64,000 bases of DNA from Shewanella loihica PV-4 (GCF_000016065.1 NC_009092.1:4464001-4528000); one strand, 5' to 3'; shown: positions 7,917-17,443, counted from the first letter of the stretch. The notes: generated by a model from the sequence alone, not told the origin. Made by a program: numbers and translations.

Positions 7917-9449
7917 CTAGAGGCTAGGTAGCACGCCCGCCGGTAGATACTGGTTGTAACTGGCGCTCAATAGCAGGTCGGTAGCCGCCTCGATATCCGG
8001 ACCGAAGAATCTGTCCTTATCATAGTAGGCCACCACCTCACGTAGCTCGGCCTTAGCCTTAGCCACGGCCGTTGCAGGCTGCAGCGGTGCGCGGAAATCC
8101 AGGCCCTGAGCCGCCGCCAGTAGTTCAACTGCCAGCACGCCACGGGTGTTTTCCGACATGTCGCGCAGACGACGCGCCGCAAAGGTCGCCATAGAGACGT
8201 GATCTTCCTGGTTGGCCGAGGTCGGCAGGCTGTCGACCGAGGCTGGATGGGCGTAGGTCTTGTTCTCAGAGGCCAGGGCCGCCGCAGTCACCTGGGCGAT
8301 CATGAAGCCTGAGTTCACCCCGCCGTTTTCCACTAGGAATGGTGGCAGCTTAGAGAGGTTAGAGTCGATCAGCAGGGCGATACGACGCTCGGCGATGGAG
8401 CCCAGCTCGGCCAAAGCGATCGCCAGATTGTCCGCCGCCATGGCCACAGGCTCGGCGTGGAAGTTACCGCCCGAGATGATGTCGCCGGTATCCTGGAACA
8501 CCAGTGGGTTATCGGTTACGCCGTTGGCTTCGGTGGCCAGCACCTCGGCGGCGTGACGGATCTGAGTCAGACAGGCACCCAGCACCTGCGGCTGACAACG
8601 CAGCGAATAAGGATCTTGCACCTTCTCACAGTTGATGTGATCCAGGCTGATCTCAGACTCATCACCCAGCAGGTGACGGAACACGGCGGCCGAGTCGATC
8701 TGACCCTTCTGACCACGGGCCGCATGGATGCGTGGGTCGAATGGGCTACGACTGCCCATGGCGGCCTCGACGCTCATGGCGCCGATCACTGAGCTGGCCG
8801 CAAACAGATCTTCGGCGTTGAACAGACCTTCCAGCGCTAGGGCGGTAGAAGCCTGGGTGCCGTTGAGCAGCGCCAGACCTTCCTTCGCCGCCAGTTCAAT
8901 CGGCTTAAGGCCGGCAATCTCCAAACCTTCGGCGGCCGAGATGATCTGTCCCTTGTAGCTCATCTCGCCTTCGCCCAGCAGCGGCAGACACATGTGTGAC
9001 AGCGGTGCCAGGTCGCCCGAGGCGCCTACCGAGCCCTTCTCGGGCACACAGGGGTAAACTTCGGCGTTCACCAGGGCGATCAGGAAGTTGATCACCTCGA
9101 GACGAATACCTGAGAAGCCACGGCTCAAGGAGTTGATCTTCAACACCATCATCAGGCGCACGGTCGCGTCTTGCATATACTGGCCTGTACCGGCGGCGTG
9201 TGACAACACGATAGAGCGCTGCAGCAGCTGCAGATCCTGCTCACCAATCTTAGTGTTGGCCAGCAGACCGAAGCCTGTGTTGATGCCGTAGACGGTGCGG
9301 CCTTCGTCAAGCACCTTCTGTACCAGACCGGCACTGGTGTTGATGTCGGCCACGGCGCTGTCACACAGCTCCAGGCTCACCTTGCCACGGCTGATGGCTC
9401 TTAGCTGTGCCAGGCTCAGGGTGCCTGGCTTTAATACTAGATGACTCAT
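7917..9449 (-). CDS. hutH: Histidine ammonia-lyase
   Basis: Converts L-histidine to trans-urocanate plus ammonia, the first step of histidine catabolism; cytoplasmic. The 510 residues match the family. The MIO cofactor triad Ala-Ser-Gly is at residues 143-145 within [14 protein letters not shown], and the YGINTGFG active-site block is at residues 54-61. AGAGGT lies 7 nt before the ATG at 9449. It follows hutU by 27 bp on the same strand, so hutU-hutH form an operon ending at the terminator at 7877. Expression is probably controlled by HutC and inducer urocanate, as known for the family. Confidence 0.97.
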   Translation of the reverse strand: MSHLVLKPGTLSLAQLRAISRGKVSLELCDSAVADINTSAGLVQKVLDEGRTVYGINTGFGLLANTKIGEQDLQLLQRSIVLSHAAGTGQYMQDATVRLMMVLKINSLSRGFSGIRLEVINFLIALVNAEVYPCVPEKGSVGASGDLAPLSHMCLPLLGEGEMSYKGQIISAAEGLEIAGLKPIELAAKEGLALLNGTQASTALALEGLFNAEDLFAASSVIGAMSVEAAMGSRSPFDPRIHAARGQKGQIDSAAVFRHLLGDESEISLDHINCEKVQDPYSLRCQPQVLGACLTQIRHAAEVLATEANGVTDNPLVFQDTGDIISGGNFHAEPVAMAADNLAIALAELGSIAERRIALLIDSNLSKLPPFLVENGGVNSGFMIAQVTAAALASENKTYAHPASVDSLPTSANQEDHVSMATFAARRLRDMSENTRGVLAVELLAAAQGLDFRAPLQPATAVAKAKAELREVVAYYDKDRFFGPDIEAATDLLLSASYNQYLPAGVLPSL

Positions 9450-9476
9450 TTTTACAACCTCTTGTTCTTATTGTTT

Positions 9477-11147
9477 TTATAGGTCGAGCATAGGCAAATC
9501 CAGGCCCTGCTCCTTGGCGCACTGCTTGGCGATCTCATAGCCAGCATCCGCATGACGCATCACGCCAGTGGCAGGGTCGTTCCACAGCACACGGCCCAGA
9601 CGCGCCTCGGCCTCGTCGGTACCATCGGCAACGATCACCACACCCGAGTGTTGGCTGAAGCCCATGCCGACGCCGCCGCCATGGTGCAGAGACACCCAGG
9701 TCGCGCCGCTTGCCGTGTTAAGTAGGGCGTTCATCAGCGGCCAATCCGATACCGCATCGCTGCCGTCAAGCATAGATTCGGTCTCGCGGTTAGGGCTTGC
9801 CACAGAGCCAGAATCCAGATGGTCACGACCGATCACGATTGGCGCCGACAGCTCACCGTTTTTCACCATCTCGTTGAAGGCCTTAGCCAGACGCGCCCTG
9901 TCTTTCAGGCCGACCCAGCAGATACGTGCCGGCAGGCCCTGGAAAGCGATGCGCTCACGCGCCATGTCCAGCCAGTTATGCAGGTGTGGGTTGTCTGGGA
10001 TCAGCTCCTTCACCTTGGCATCTGTCTTGTAGATATCTTCCGGATCGCCAGAGAGCGCCGCCCAGCGGAAGGGACCTATGCCTTCGCAGAAGAGTGGGCG
10101 CACATAGGCGGGCACGAAGCCTGGGAAGTCGAAGGCATTTTCCACGCCCTCTTCGAACGCCATCTGGCGAATGTTGTTACCATAGTCTGTGGTGGCCGCA
10201 CCTGCCGCCTGCAGGGCCAGCATGGCTTTAACCTGTACCGCCATCGACTGCTTGGCCGCCTTAACCACGGCCGCCTCATCTTGCTTACGCATCTCGGCGG
10301 CGTATTCCAGGGTCCAACCCTGTGGCAGATAGCCGTTTAGTGGATCGTGGGCCGAGGTCTGGTCGGTCACTACATCCGGGGTGATGCCACGCTCTACCAG
10401 CTCGGCGAAGATGTCGGCGGCGTTGGCCAGCAGGCCGACAGACACTGGCTTGCCGCTCTTGTTGGCTTCGTCGATCATCGCCAGCGCCTCATCCAGGCTA
10501 GTGGCCTTCTTGTCCACATAACGGGTACGTAGACGGAAGTCGATGCGAGTCTCGTCCACCTCACAGGCCAGTACAGAGTAGCCCGCCATGGTGCCGGCCA
10601 GTGGCTGAGCGCCACCCATGCCACCCAGGCCGCCGGTGAGGATCCACTTGCCGCTGGCATCGCCACCAAAGTGTTGCTTGGCCATGGCCACGAAGGTCTC
10701 GTAGGTGCCCTGGACAATGCCCTGAGAGCCGATGTAGATCCAAGAACCTGCAGTCATCTGGCCATACATGGCCAGGCCCTTCTTATCCAGCTCGTTGAAG
10801 TGTTCCCAGTTGGCCCAGTGTGGCACCAGGTTAGAGTTGGCGATGATGACGCGCGGCGCGTTGCTGTGGGTCTTGAACACGCCCACAGGCTTGCCCGACT
10901 GTACCAGCAGGGTCTCATCTTCTTCTAGGCGCTGCAGCACCTCTACGATCTTGTCATAGCATTGCCAGTCACGGGCCGCACGGCCGATACCGCCGTAGAC
11001 CACCAGGTCTTCCGGACGCTCGGCGACATCTGGGTGCAGGTTGTTCATCAGCATGCGCATCGGCGCCTCGGTGAGCCAGCTCTTACAGCTCAGCGTAGTG
11101 CCATGTGGCGCTATGATGCGACGGCTAGGGTCGTGTCTCTTATCCAT
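9477..11147 (-). CDS. hutU: Urocanate hydratase
   Basis: Converts urocanate to 4-imidazolone-5-propionate using tightly bound NAD+; second enzyme of histidine degradation. The 556 residues are the usual length. The Gly-rich block [14 protein letters not shown] near residue 175 and the highly conserved C-terminal blocks ([35 protein letters not shown]) identify it. GAGGT lies 9 nt before the ATG. First gene of the hutUH pair; hutC ends 123 bp upstream on the same strand, so it may be read from its own promoter in that gap or together with hutC. Confidence 0.97.
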   Translation of the reverse strand: MDKRHDPSRRIIAPHGTTLSCKSWLTEAPMRMLMNNLHPDVAERPEDLVVYGGIGRAARDWQCYDKIVEVLQRLEEDETLLVQSGKPVGVFKTHSNAPRVIIANSNLVPHWANWEHFNELDKKGLAMYGQMTAGSWIYIGSQGIVQGTYETFVAMAKQHFGGDASGKWILTGGLGGMGGAQPLAGTMAGYSVLACEVDETRIDFRLRTRYVDKKATSLDEALAMIDEANKSGKPVSVGLLANAADIFAELVERGITPDVVTDQTSAHDPLNGYLPQGWTLEYAAEMRKQDEAAVVKAAKQSMAVQVKAMLALQAAGAATTDYGNNIRQMAFEEGVENAFDFPGFVPAYVRPLFCEGIGPFRWAALSGDPEDIYKTDAKVKELIPDNPHLHNWLDMARERIAFQGLPARICWVGLKDRARLAKAFNEMVKNGELSAPIVIGRDHLDSGSVASPNRETESMLDGSDAVSDWPLMNALLNTASGATWVSLHHGGGVGMGFSQHSGVVIVADGTDEAEARLGRVLWNDPATGVMRHADAGYEIAKQCAKEQGLDLPMLDL

Positions 11148-11270
11148 TCTTGCTTACCTCAATTGTGCTGTCTTGATGACATTATTTTTATCTTTATTCA
11201 GTAACTTATTACCTGTTGCAGCCTAAGTGCTGCTAAGGGAAACAGGCCGTTCCCAAATGGGTTTATCGCC

Positions 11271-11978
11271 TTACCGGTTGAAGGTCAGGTGTCCGCCGAG
11301 GCGGAAACGGCTGCCCGGATGCAACAGGCGAGCGAAACTCACCACGCCCTGACGGGACCAGGTGCGACGCAGGATCTGCAGGCAAGGCTCGCTTTGGGTT
11401 ATCTGTAATCGCTCACGCTGGATATCGTCGGCTACCACGGCCTCTATGGTGTGGCGGGCCTCGGTGAGCGGTGCCACGAAGGAGAGATATTCGTGGGGCG
11501 TCTGCAGGCTAAAATCCTGGGCCAGATAGTCGGGCACCAGCTGGGGATTAACGAAACGCTCCTCTAGCTGCAGCGGCGTCCCCTGCTCGCAGTGCACCAG
11601 TACGGAGTAGAACACCTCGCTGCCCTCCTCGAGTCCCAGGGCGATGGCGATCTGCGCCGTGGCCTGGGTCTGGGTCAGTGCCAGCTGCTTCACGCTGTAG
11701 CCATGACCCCTGTCCTTGATCTCGTCGGCGATGTTGCGGATCGCCATCATGGAGGACTGCGACTTAAGCCCGGCGACGAAGGTGCCCAGCCCCTGGGAGC
11801 GCTCGAGCACGCCGGACTCGGTCAGCTCGGTCAGGGCGCGCCGCGCAGTCATGCGGCTACAGTCAAACAGCTCGGCCAGCTGGTTCTCCGACGGCACGCG
11901 GCTATGCTGCTGCCACTCGCCGGACTCCACCTTGGTCAAGATAAACTGTTTGATCTCTGCAAACTTGGGCGTCGCCAT
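11271..11978 (-). CDS. hutC: HutC, GntR-family repressor of histidine utilisation
   Basis: A 235-residue regulator: an N-terminal winged helix (about residues 5-70, with RVPSENQLAELFDCSRMTAR as recognition region) and a C-terminal UTRA ligand-binding domain (about 90-230). HutC proteins bind operators of hut genes and release on binding urocanate. The start at 11978 is chosen because AAGGAG is 5-6 nt upstream; a longer frame from 12032 has no such site. The gene is divergent from hutI across a palindromic operator candidate at 12076-12107, which suggests control of hutI and autoregulation. Confidence 0.93.
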   Translation of the reverse strand: MATPKFAEIKQFILTKVESGEWQQHSRVPSENQLAELFDCSRMTARRALTELTESGVLERSQGLGTFVAGLKSQSSMMAIRNIADEIKDRGHGYSVKQLALTQTQATAQIAIALGLEEGSEVFYSVLVHCEQGTPLQLEERFVNPQLVPDYLAQDFSLQTPHEYLSFVAPLTEARHTIEAVVADDIQRERLQITQSEPCLQILRRTWSRQGVVSFARLLHPGSRFRLGGHLTFNR

Positions 11979-12044
11979 CTCTGCTCCTTGTGGGCGGCCC
12001 GGGTAATGATTACTTCCCAGGCATCGCCGCAAACTCGATTACAC

Positions 12045-12074
12045 TTTTCAAATGCTGAAAATTACCGCTATAAT
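12045..12074 (+). promoter_or_regulatory. Predicted hutI promoter
   Basis: A perfect -10 hexamer TATAAT (12069-12074) is preceded by TTTTCA (12045-12050) at 18-bp spacing. The operator candidate begins two bases after the -10 box, so a bound repressor would cover the start site. Confidence 0.6.
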
Positions 12075-12075
12075 C

Positions 12076-12107
12076 CTAGCTTGTATATACAAGTAAATAC
12101 AAGCTAG
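12076..12107. promoter_or_regulatory. Nested palindromic HutC-type operator
   Basis: A 14-bp perfect palindrome CTTGTATATACAAG (12080-12093) is nested with a wider inverted repeat CTAGCTTGTAT (12076-12086) / ATACAAGCTAG (12097-12107). The left arm is shared between the two. The core fits the TTGTA-N-TACAA type sites known for HutC. It sits between divergent hutC and hutI, just downstream of the hutI -10 box. Confidence 0.7.
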
Positions 12108-12161
12108 CTCACATAAATTTATTGCCGCCACCGTTAGGGCGTGCCAGTCGAGGGAAACATC

Positions 12162-13388
12162 ATGTCTTGGGATCAGGTTTGGATTGACGTCAACATCGCC
12201 ACTATGGACCCTGAAATTTCAGCGCCTTACGGTGCGATCACCGATGCCGCCATCGCCGTCAAGGAGGGCAAGATCGCCTGGATGGGTCCCCGTAGCGAGC
12301 TACCCGAGTTCGATGTCTTGTCAACGCCGGTTTACAGAGGCAAGGGCGGCTGGCTCACGCCGGGCCTTATCGATGCCCACACCCACCTGGTGTTCGCTGG
12401 CAACCGCGCCAACGAGTTTGAGCTTCGCCTCCAAGGTGCCAGCTATGAAGAGATCGCCCGCGCCGGCGGCGGCATCATCAGCACGGTCAAGGCCTGCCGC
12501 GAGGCCAGCGAGGCCGAGCTGTTCGAACTGGGACGCCAACGCCTCAACGCCCTCGCCAAAGAAGGGGTAACCACGGTCGAGATAAAATCTGGCTACGGTC
12601 TGGACACAGAAACCGAGCTCAAGCTCCTCAGGGTCGCCCGCGAGCTAGGCAAGCATCATCATGTGGATGTGAAGACCACCTTCCTCGGCGCCCATGCCAT
12701 TCCGCCCGAGTATAAAGATAACAGCGACGCCTATGTGGACCTGGTGATCGACGAGATGCTGACCGCGGTGATTAACGAAAACCTGGCCGATGCCGTGGAT
12801 GTCTTCTGTGAAAATATCGCCTTCAGCCTGGAGCAGACAGAGCGGGTGCTGAGCACCGCCAAAGCGGCCGGACTGGATATCAAGCTGCACGCCGAGCAGC
12901 TCTCTAACCTGGGCGGGTCGGCCATGGCCGCCAAATTGGGCGCCAAGTCGGTGGATCATATCGAATACCTGGACGAGGTAGGCGTGAAGGCCCTGAGCGA
13001 GAGCGGCACCTGTGCCACCCTGCTCCCCGGCGCCTTCTACTTTCTGCGGGAAACCCAGATGCCGCCTATCGACCTGCTGCGCCAATATGAGGTACCTATG
13101 GTGCTGGCCAGCGACTATAACCCAGGCTCATCGCCGCTATGCTCTAGCCTGCTGATGCTCAACATGGGCTGCACCCTGTTCCGCCTCACCCCAGAGGAAG
13201 CCCTGGCGGGCATGACACGTAACGCCGCCAAGGCGCTGGGAGTCGAGGACTCGGTCGGCGTACTCAAACCTGGCATGCAGGCCGACTTCTGTCTATGGGA
13301 TATCACCACTCCAGCGGCACTGGCCTACAGCTATGGGGTGGATGTGTGTAAGGAAGTGGTAAAAAACGGAAAGTTGGTTCATCAATAA
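12162..13388 (+). CDS. hutI: Imidazolonepropionase
   Basis: Zinc-dependent amidohydrolase that opens 4-imidazolone-5-propionate to N-formimino-L-glutamate, third step of histidine degradation. With the start at 12162 it is 408 residues, typical for HutI. The metal-binding HTH motif is at residues 73-75 ([10 protein letters not shown]). [10 protein letters not shown] and [10 protein letters not shown], and the catalytic-site block [10 protein letters not shown], are also present. GAGG lies upstream of this ATG. A 7-codon longer frame from 12141 is possible. No fourth-step gene (hutG or hutF) lies in the window. Confidence 0.96.
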   Translation: MSWDQVWIDVNIATMDPEISAPYGAITDAAIAVKEGKIAWMGPRSELPEFDVLSTPVYRGKGGWLTPGLIDAHTHLVFAGNRANEFELRLQGASYEEIARAGGGIISTVKACREASEAELFELGRQRLNALAKEGVTTVEIKSGYGLDTETELKLLRVARELGKHHHVDVKTTFLGAHAIPPEYKDNSDAYVDLVIDEMLTAVINENLADAVDVFCENIAFSLEQTERVLSTAKAAGLDIKLHAEQLSNLGGSAMAAKLGAKSVDHIEYLDEVGVKALSESGTCATLLPGAFYFLRETQMPPIDLLRQYEVPMVLASDYNPGSSPLCSSLLMLNMGCTLFRLTPEEALAGMTRNAAKALGVEDSVGVLKPGMQADFCLWDITTPAALAYSYGVDVCKEVVKNGKLVHQ

Positions 13389-13406
13389 GATTGTTAGACG
13401 CCTGAG

Positions 13407-13428
13407 CGATGAGGTGTACTCATCGTTT
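13407..13428 (+). terminator. Probable terminator after hutI
   Basis: CGATGAG (13407-13413), loop GTGTA, CTCATCG (13419-13425), then TTTAG. A 7-bp stem with a short T run, 18 bp after the hutI stop. The T run is modest. Confidence 0.45.
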
Positions 13429-13496
13429 AGGATGGCTCCTGAGCCAAATTTTTCATTTGATAGGTGTTTGAAAACCATAACGCTTTGGCAACCTAT

Positions 13497-13610
13497 CACC
13501 TGCGGTGGGCTCATGTGCAAGCACACTTTTGGCACGCAGCAAGCCCATCCCTGGGTGCTCTGCGGTGGCATCCATGCCACCGAAGGCCAAAAGCGTGCTT
13601 ACACCCGGTC
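13497..13610. repeat. Hairpin-rich repeat-like element, left of the KAP gene
   Basis: A 19-bp imperfect inverted repeat (13515-13533 against 13586-13604, two mismatches) encloses two smaller dyads. These are CCCATCCCTGGG (around 13543-13554) and the perfect GGTGGCAT-CC-ATGCCACC (13564-13581). A further dyad CACC-TGC-GGTG sits at 13497-13507. The CCATCCCTGG box and the CATCCATG-centred hairpin recur in related elements at 15562-15637 and, in part, 62343-62431. It looks like a noncoding dispersed repeat or the end of a small mobile element. With its surroundings it accounts for the gene-free stretch 13389-13660. Confidence 0.55.
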
Positions 13611-13663
13611 ATCTGTCTCTTCGATTTGGCATCATTGCAGAAGTGCCTAACTCTTTTAAGTGA

Positions 13664-13840
13664 ACCCTCTACTCCCCCAAAGGCCAACTCCCACTACCAA
13701 GGCGTCCAATAGCTAAAAGGATTGCTGAAACAAATTCTTGTAATAAGGAATATGCAATTGAAATTCATAAATATAAAGACCAAGATGACCTATCAAATGT
13801 CACTCGAGATCCAGTAAATGGCGTCACAAATTATGATTGA
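13664..13840 (+). pseudogene. Start-less reading-frame tail overlapping the KAP gene
   Basis: A frame open from 13664 to the TGA at 13838-13840 contains no ATG. Its last ~45 codons read like real protein (KRIAETNSCNKEYAIEIHK, then YKDQDDLSNVTRDPVNG). It runs 20 bases past the ATG of the KAP gene in another frame, the arrangement expected for a translationally coupled upstream gene. I infer the 3' remnant of a gene whose 5' part was replaced by the repeat element at 13497-13610. The original product is not recognised. It may be chance. Confidence 0.35.
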
Positions 13841-15446
13841 TTGGTCAAGCCCACTTCAAACAGAAGACGGCAGGGAGAACTTCCCTGCCGACCAGCTAGA
13901 TCGCGCAAAATATGCGGAGTTTCTGACACATTTTTTGGCTTCTAAGGGAGCTGGTAGTTCAGACGAGAGACATAACTATGTATTAAATTTGAACGCCGAA
14001 TGGGGAGCTGGTAAATCTTACTTCCTGCGTCGCTGGGCGGCAGAATTGAAAGAGAAATACCCCGTTGTTTATGTAGACGCTTGGAAGCAAGACTACTCAG
14101 ACGATCCCTTAATGACTGTCATCTCATCGATGATAAAGCAGTTAAGAGAACAAGCAGGGAAAAGCGAAGAAGATCCTCTATTTAAAACACCACGTAAATT
14201 AATAGGCTTACTCAAAGCTGCCGCGCCAAGCATTGCAAGAGGAGTTGCAACCAAATACTTAGGTATAGATCCCGTAAAAATCATTCAACAAGCTGATGAT
14301 GACGATATTGGTGAGACGGTTAAAGACCGAAATGGACAAGATATCGATATGGGGCTAGCAGCCTCTAAAATAGTCGAACACTTAATCAAGGATCACGATG
14401 CCAAATCTGATGCAATAGCCAGTTTAAAGCTAAGTGTTGAAGAGTGGGTCAGAGCCGTCGCCGGACTTCGAGAAAAGCAGCATCCCGCATTTATATTTAT
14501 CGATGAACTCGATCGATGCAGGCCTAGTTATGCGGTTGAAATGCTGGAGACGATCAAGCACATTTTCGATATTCCCGGCGTGGTATTTGTCGTTGCCACT
14601 GATACAGAACAACTACAACACACAATAAAGGCGATCTACGGCGAAGGCTTCGATGCCCGCACCTACCTTGGCAGGTTCTTTAACAGTCGTTACACCCTAA
14701 AGGCACCCTCTTTTGAAAAGTTACTTTCAGTTCATTGTGATATGAAAAAATTATCTGAATCATACTTTAACGATAGAAATATCGAGAACTGGCCAGAACT
14801 TGATGTCCAGAGTGAAGGCTCTGATTTAATACCACTCAAAAATCTAACGACCATGTATAACGTCTTTTCGTTATCGGCAAGGCAAGTCATTCAAACAACA
14901 GAACGCCTCATTTCTGTTGTCGAAAATCTAAAGACCAATTCACACATAAACCTGCTCTATCTAGCATTCCTGCTCTGTCTGAGAGAGAAAAATCAGATGT
15001 TATATGACTTAGTTTTAACAAAGGATTTGATACATCAACTTGATAATAAAAAACAATTACATTACGAATTAATGGAAATAGTTTCGGCCAGTGACCCAGA
15101 AAAATTAAGTTTCAACCTAAAGCCGAGTAATTTATTTTCAGTCGGACATGCCAACTATTTAAACTCTATAGCAGACAACCTTATTTCAGATGGGCAATAT
15201 GAATTAGGTGTTTACCAATTTATAGAGGTCTCACATACTCTCATAAAATCAGTTTCAAGAATCTCAAACCTTAGGAATGAGGCCATTCGTTCTTTGTCAA
15301 ATAGGAATCAAACTCCAGATATAAAAAATTGGTTTGTTATTATCGCTGAAATTGAAAATAAAAAAAGTAACTATAACAATTCGGCATACAAGGATTTAGT
15401 CGAACTCGCTTCCGCACTAGATGTACCTGAATCAAAAATTGCATAA
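13818..15446 (+). CDS. KAP family P-loop NTPase
   Basis: A 542-residue soluble P-loop NTPase. Walker A is NAEWGAGKS at residues 59-67. Walker B is FIFIDELDRCRP with Asp229 and Glu230, and VVFVVATDTEQL follows as sensor-like strand. This is the KAP (Kidins220/ARMS-PifA) pattern; that family includes the phage-exclusion protein PifA and ATPases of defence systems. The membrane helices that many KAP proteins carry between Walker A and B are absent. The DNA is visibly AT-richer and the codon use differs from neighbours, consistent with transfer. The ATG has no strong ribosome-binding site; coupling to the overlapping remnant frame is likely. No partner gene follows. A defence role is inference only. 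Confidence 0.85.
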   Translation: MASQIMIDWSSPLQTEDGRENFPADQLDRAKYAEFLTHFLASKGAGSSDERHNYVLNLNAEWGAGKSYFLRRWAAELKEKYPVVYVDAWKQDYSDDPLMTVISSMIKQLREQAGKSEEDPLFKTPRKLIGLLKAAAPSIARGVATKYLGIDPVKIIQQADDDDIGETVKDRNGQDIDMGLAASKIVEHLIKDHDAKSDAIASLKLSVEEWVRAVAGLREKQHPAFIFIDELDRCRPSYAVEMLETIKHIFDIPGVVFVVATDTEQLQHTIKAIYGEGFDARTYLGRFFNSRYTLKAPSFEKLLSVHCDMKKLSESYFNDRNIENWPELDVQSEGSDLIPLKNLTTMYNVFSLSARQVIQTTERLISVVENLKTNSHINLLYLAFLLCLREKNQMLYDLVLTKDLIHQLDNKKQLHYELMEIVSASDPEKLSFNLKPSNLFSVGHANYLNSIADNLISDGQYELGVYQFIEVSHTLIKSVSRISNLRNEAIRSLSNRNQTPDIKNWFVIIAEIENKKSNYNNSAYKDLVELASALDVPESKIA

Positions 15447-15552
15447 ACCCCAAGTGAGAAACGACCATCACTTATATCATCTAAGGGCATCAGCTGAAGG
15501 TTAATCGAAGAGACGTTGGATAAGGTGTGTAGGTATGTCTGAGGGTATCGAA

Positions 15553-15660
15553 AACGGGGCCAAAAATGTTCCCGACATTTTTCGGCATTCCCGACATCCA
15601 TGTCGGTCAGATGTTTTCGTTAAGCGGCCAGGGATGGCTTTACAGCGTCCCGAAGACGTA
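15553..15660. repeat. Hairpin-rich repeat-like element, right of the KAP gene
   Basis: Two perfect hairpins lie in tandem: AAAAATGT-TCCCG-ACATTTTT (15562-15582) and CCGACAT-CC-ATGTCGG (15591-15606). CCAGGGATGG follows at 15628-15637, then CTTTACAGCGTCCC. On the opposite strand this order (CCATCCCTGG box, then a hairpin centred on CATGGATG) mirrors the left-hand element. The loop core ATGTCGGGAACAT recurs at 62348-62360. The rest of 15447-15828 is AT-rich noncoding DNA in which I see no gene. Confidence 0.55.
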
Positions 15661-15828
15661 CCTGCACATAAGCCCGCGGCAGGCGATTAACAGCAATTAT
15701 GGTAATATTTACAATCACCTATACAAATGACAACTCAGCGCAAAGTTAATAATTTGCTCTTTACCTCACAGGTTCAGATCCAAACCGTTATTAAAGAGAG
15801 CCCGCGCTAATCCCCACCATTCTGGGTC

Positions 15829-16053
15829 TCAGGAAGACCTACCCTGACAACACCCGCCAAGTTGTATTGGCGGACACTTCACCGTACCGTAGGAGCAGAA
15901 GACGCAGCAGTCGCCGGGGAGGGGTTTGAGAATCCCGTGGCAGCCATGGCATTCGTAGAAGAATTGGCAGGCGTCCTGGGGCATGGTCTCCACACGCTTG
16001 TGACCGCAGTGGGGACAGGTGATCTCAGATTCGAGTCGGATTGAGTTCGCCAT
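15829..16053 (-). CDS. GDCCVxC-domain small Cys-rich protein
   Basis: A 74-residue cytoplasmic protein with CPHC, CHGC and the hallmark GDCCVFCSYG, followed by KCPP. In this family one Cys of the GDCC block is selenocysteine in some organisms; here all are Cys codons. The two CxxC pairs suggest metal binding (for example zinc or mercury), which is inferred. The ATG at 16053 has GAGG about 5 nt upstream; an upstream in-frame ATG at 16068 is less likely. Single-gene unit; it follows the KAP patch and points toward it. Confidence 0.78.
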   Translation of the reverse strand: MANSIRLESEITCPHCGHKRVETMPQDACQFFYECHGCHGILKPLPGDCCVFCSYGTVKCPPIQLGGCCQGRSS

Positions 16054-16366
16054 AAAAACCTCACACAAGGATCATCACCTCAAGTTACGCCCATCGGGCG
16101 CAAATAAACAGCGCCGGGCTCACATTGCAGTAAGCAAGAATATCGACTATTACCTAGCCAAAAACCGCGCGAAACACCAATGGTGGAACAAGATAGTTTC
16201 TCAAGCCGTGTAAAGCATTGTGACTCCTCACTGAGCCAAGTGTAACCCCCGATGTACTTGGCTTTGCACATATTTCGCAAGCGGCACAGCCTCTGGCCAT
16301 AGAGATAGCCACTATACCTAAAAGATCTCCCCTCGCTTGATCAAGCCTGATCGATTAGGAGTCGCT
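16054..16366. other. Intergenic region with one hairpin
   Basis: No convincing gene. A perfect 8-bp inverted repeat AGCCAAGT (16234-16241) / ACTTGGCT (16256-16263) with a 14-base loop is the only clear structure. The region must hold the promoters of the two divergent flanking genes. Confidence 0.4.
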
Positions 16367-17443
16367 ATGAACAGCCACACATTCTCCCGCGCCTATCCCC
16401 TGCTAATTGCCAGCCTGCTCGCCGCCGGGCTCACCGTCAGCCCAAGCAGTCAGGCCGACTTGCTATCTGACATCTGGGATAAGCTCAAGACCACGGCAAC
16501 GGACGCCGCCGACGCCGCAGAGGATGCAGGCAAGACAGTTACCAACACGGTAGATATTCAGGGTAAGGTGCTGATCCTGCAGCAGGCACAGCAGAGCTTT
16601 AACGGCTACACCCAACAGATGTTCGACATGATCGAGAATGCCGGCAGTGAAGGCCGCATGGTGATCCAGCAGGAATTTGAGGGGCTGGCCGCCTTCGGTG
16701 GCGCCAGCTGCGCCGGGGGTAGCGAGTGCTACCACTTTAAAAACGATCTTATCGCCTTCGTGAGCGACCTGGAATCCACGGGTAACCTGTTGTTTAACAT
16801 GCAAGACAGCAGCCTGCTCGGCAACATCTATCACTTCGACCCCATGATCAGCCTGATCGATGCCATGCCGGGCTACTCCATCTATCCCCTCTATCGCGCC
16901 TTCACGATCGATGGCGGCGCCTTCCAGTCGGGATTCTTCGATGTGTTCCACGAGATGACGACTCATCTGGAAACCCTGAGGCGAGGACTCGGCCCCAATA
17001 CCAATACAGCCTTCAACAGCAATATCAACAGCCTGGTGGGCGACAGCTGCCAGTTTATCAACAGCGACCCTGCCGAGTTTGAACAGGCCGCCTTCTTCGT
17101 CACTGCCGGGGCGGGCTCCATCAAGCTGTTTGGTCAGCTGCTCAAGGCGCTGGGCACCACCAAGATTGAGCCTGTCGCTCAGGTGCACGGCTATGTGGGC
17201 GGCACCATAAAGAATAACCCTTTGAAGAAGTTCGGTGAGCTACTCAACGGTATCTCTTCGGCGGCGCTGACGGCCGCCAATTATGGCCATAACAAGCTGA
17301 GATACTGCCAAACCCAGGCGATTCAGCAGGCGATCATCGCCAACCAGCAGGAGGTACTGAGCAATCAGGTACGGCTGCTCGAACGTCTGGAGCGCATGGA
17401 AAACAGCCTGCCGGCGGGTTGGGCCAGGAAGGGCGGCGAATAA
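16367..17443 (+). CDS. Exported protein of unknown function
   Basis: A 358-residue protein with signal peptide (AYPLLIASLLAAGLTVSPSSQA), then an Ala/Asp/Thr-rich helical start (KTTATDAADAAEDAGKTVTN), a helical body with four cysteines (two in ASCAGGSEC), and a C-terminal Gln/Leu-rich helix (SNQVRLLERLERMENSL) likely to form a coiled coil. Start chosen at 16367 because AGGAG ends 5 nt upstream. I do not recognise the family. Predicted periplasmic or surface. Stands alone; convergent with the LuxR-type gene. Confidence 0.7.
   Translation: MNSHTFSRAYPLLIASLLAAGLTVSPSSQADLLSDIWDKLKTTATDAADAAEDAGKTVTNTVDIQGKVLILQQAQQSFNGYTQQMFDMIENAGSEGRMVIQQEFEGLAAFGGASCAGGSECYHFKNDLIAFVSDLESTGNLLFNMQDSSLLGNIYHFDPMISLIDAMPGYSIYPLYRAFTIDGGAFQSGFFDVFHEMTTHLETLRRGLGPNTNTAFNSNINSLVGDSCQFINSDPAEFEQAAFFVTAGAGSIKLFGQLLKALGTTKIEPVAQVHGYVGGTIKNNPLKKFGELLNGISSAALTAANYGHNKLRYCQTQAIQQAIIANQQEVLSNQVRLLERLERMENSLPAGWARKGGE

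Noticed and set aside
13414..13650. 78-codon plus-strand gene between hutI and the KAP gene
   Set aside because: It runs through the palindromic repeat element; the apparent protein is a translation of the inverted repeats.
13818..15446. QatABCD-type defence operon
   Set aside because: Only a KAP ATPase is present; no QueC-like or TatD-like genes are nearby.
16019..16213. 64-codon plus-strand gene
   Set aside because: No ribosome-binding site, overlaps the GDCCVxC gene start, and shows no protein-like features.
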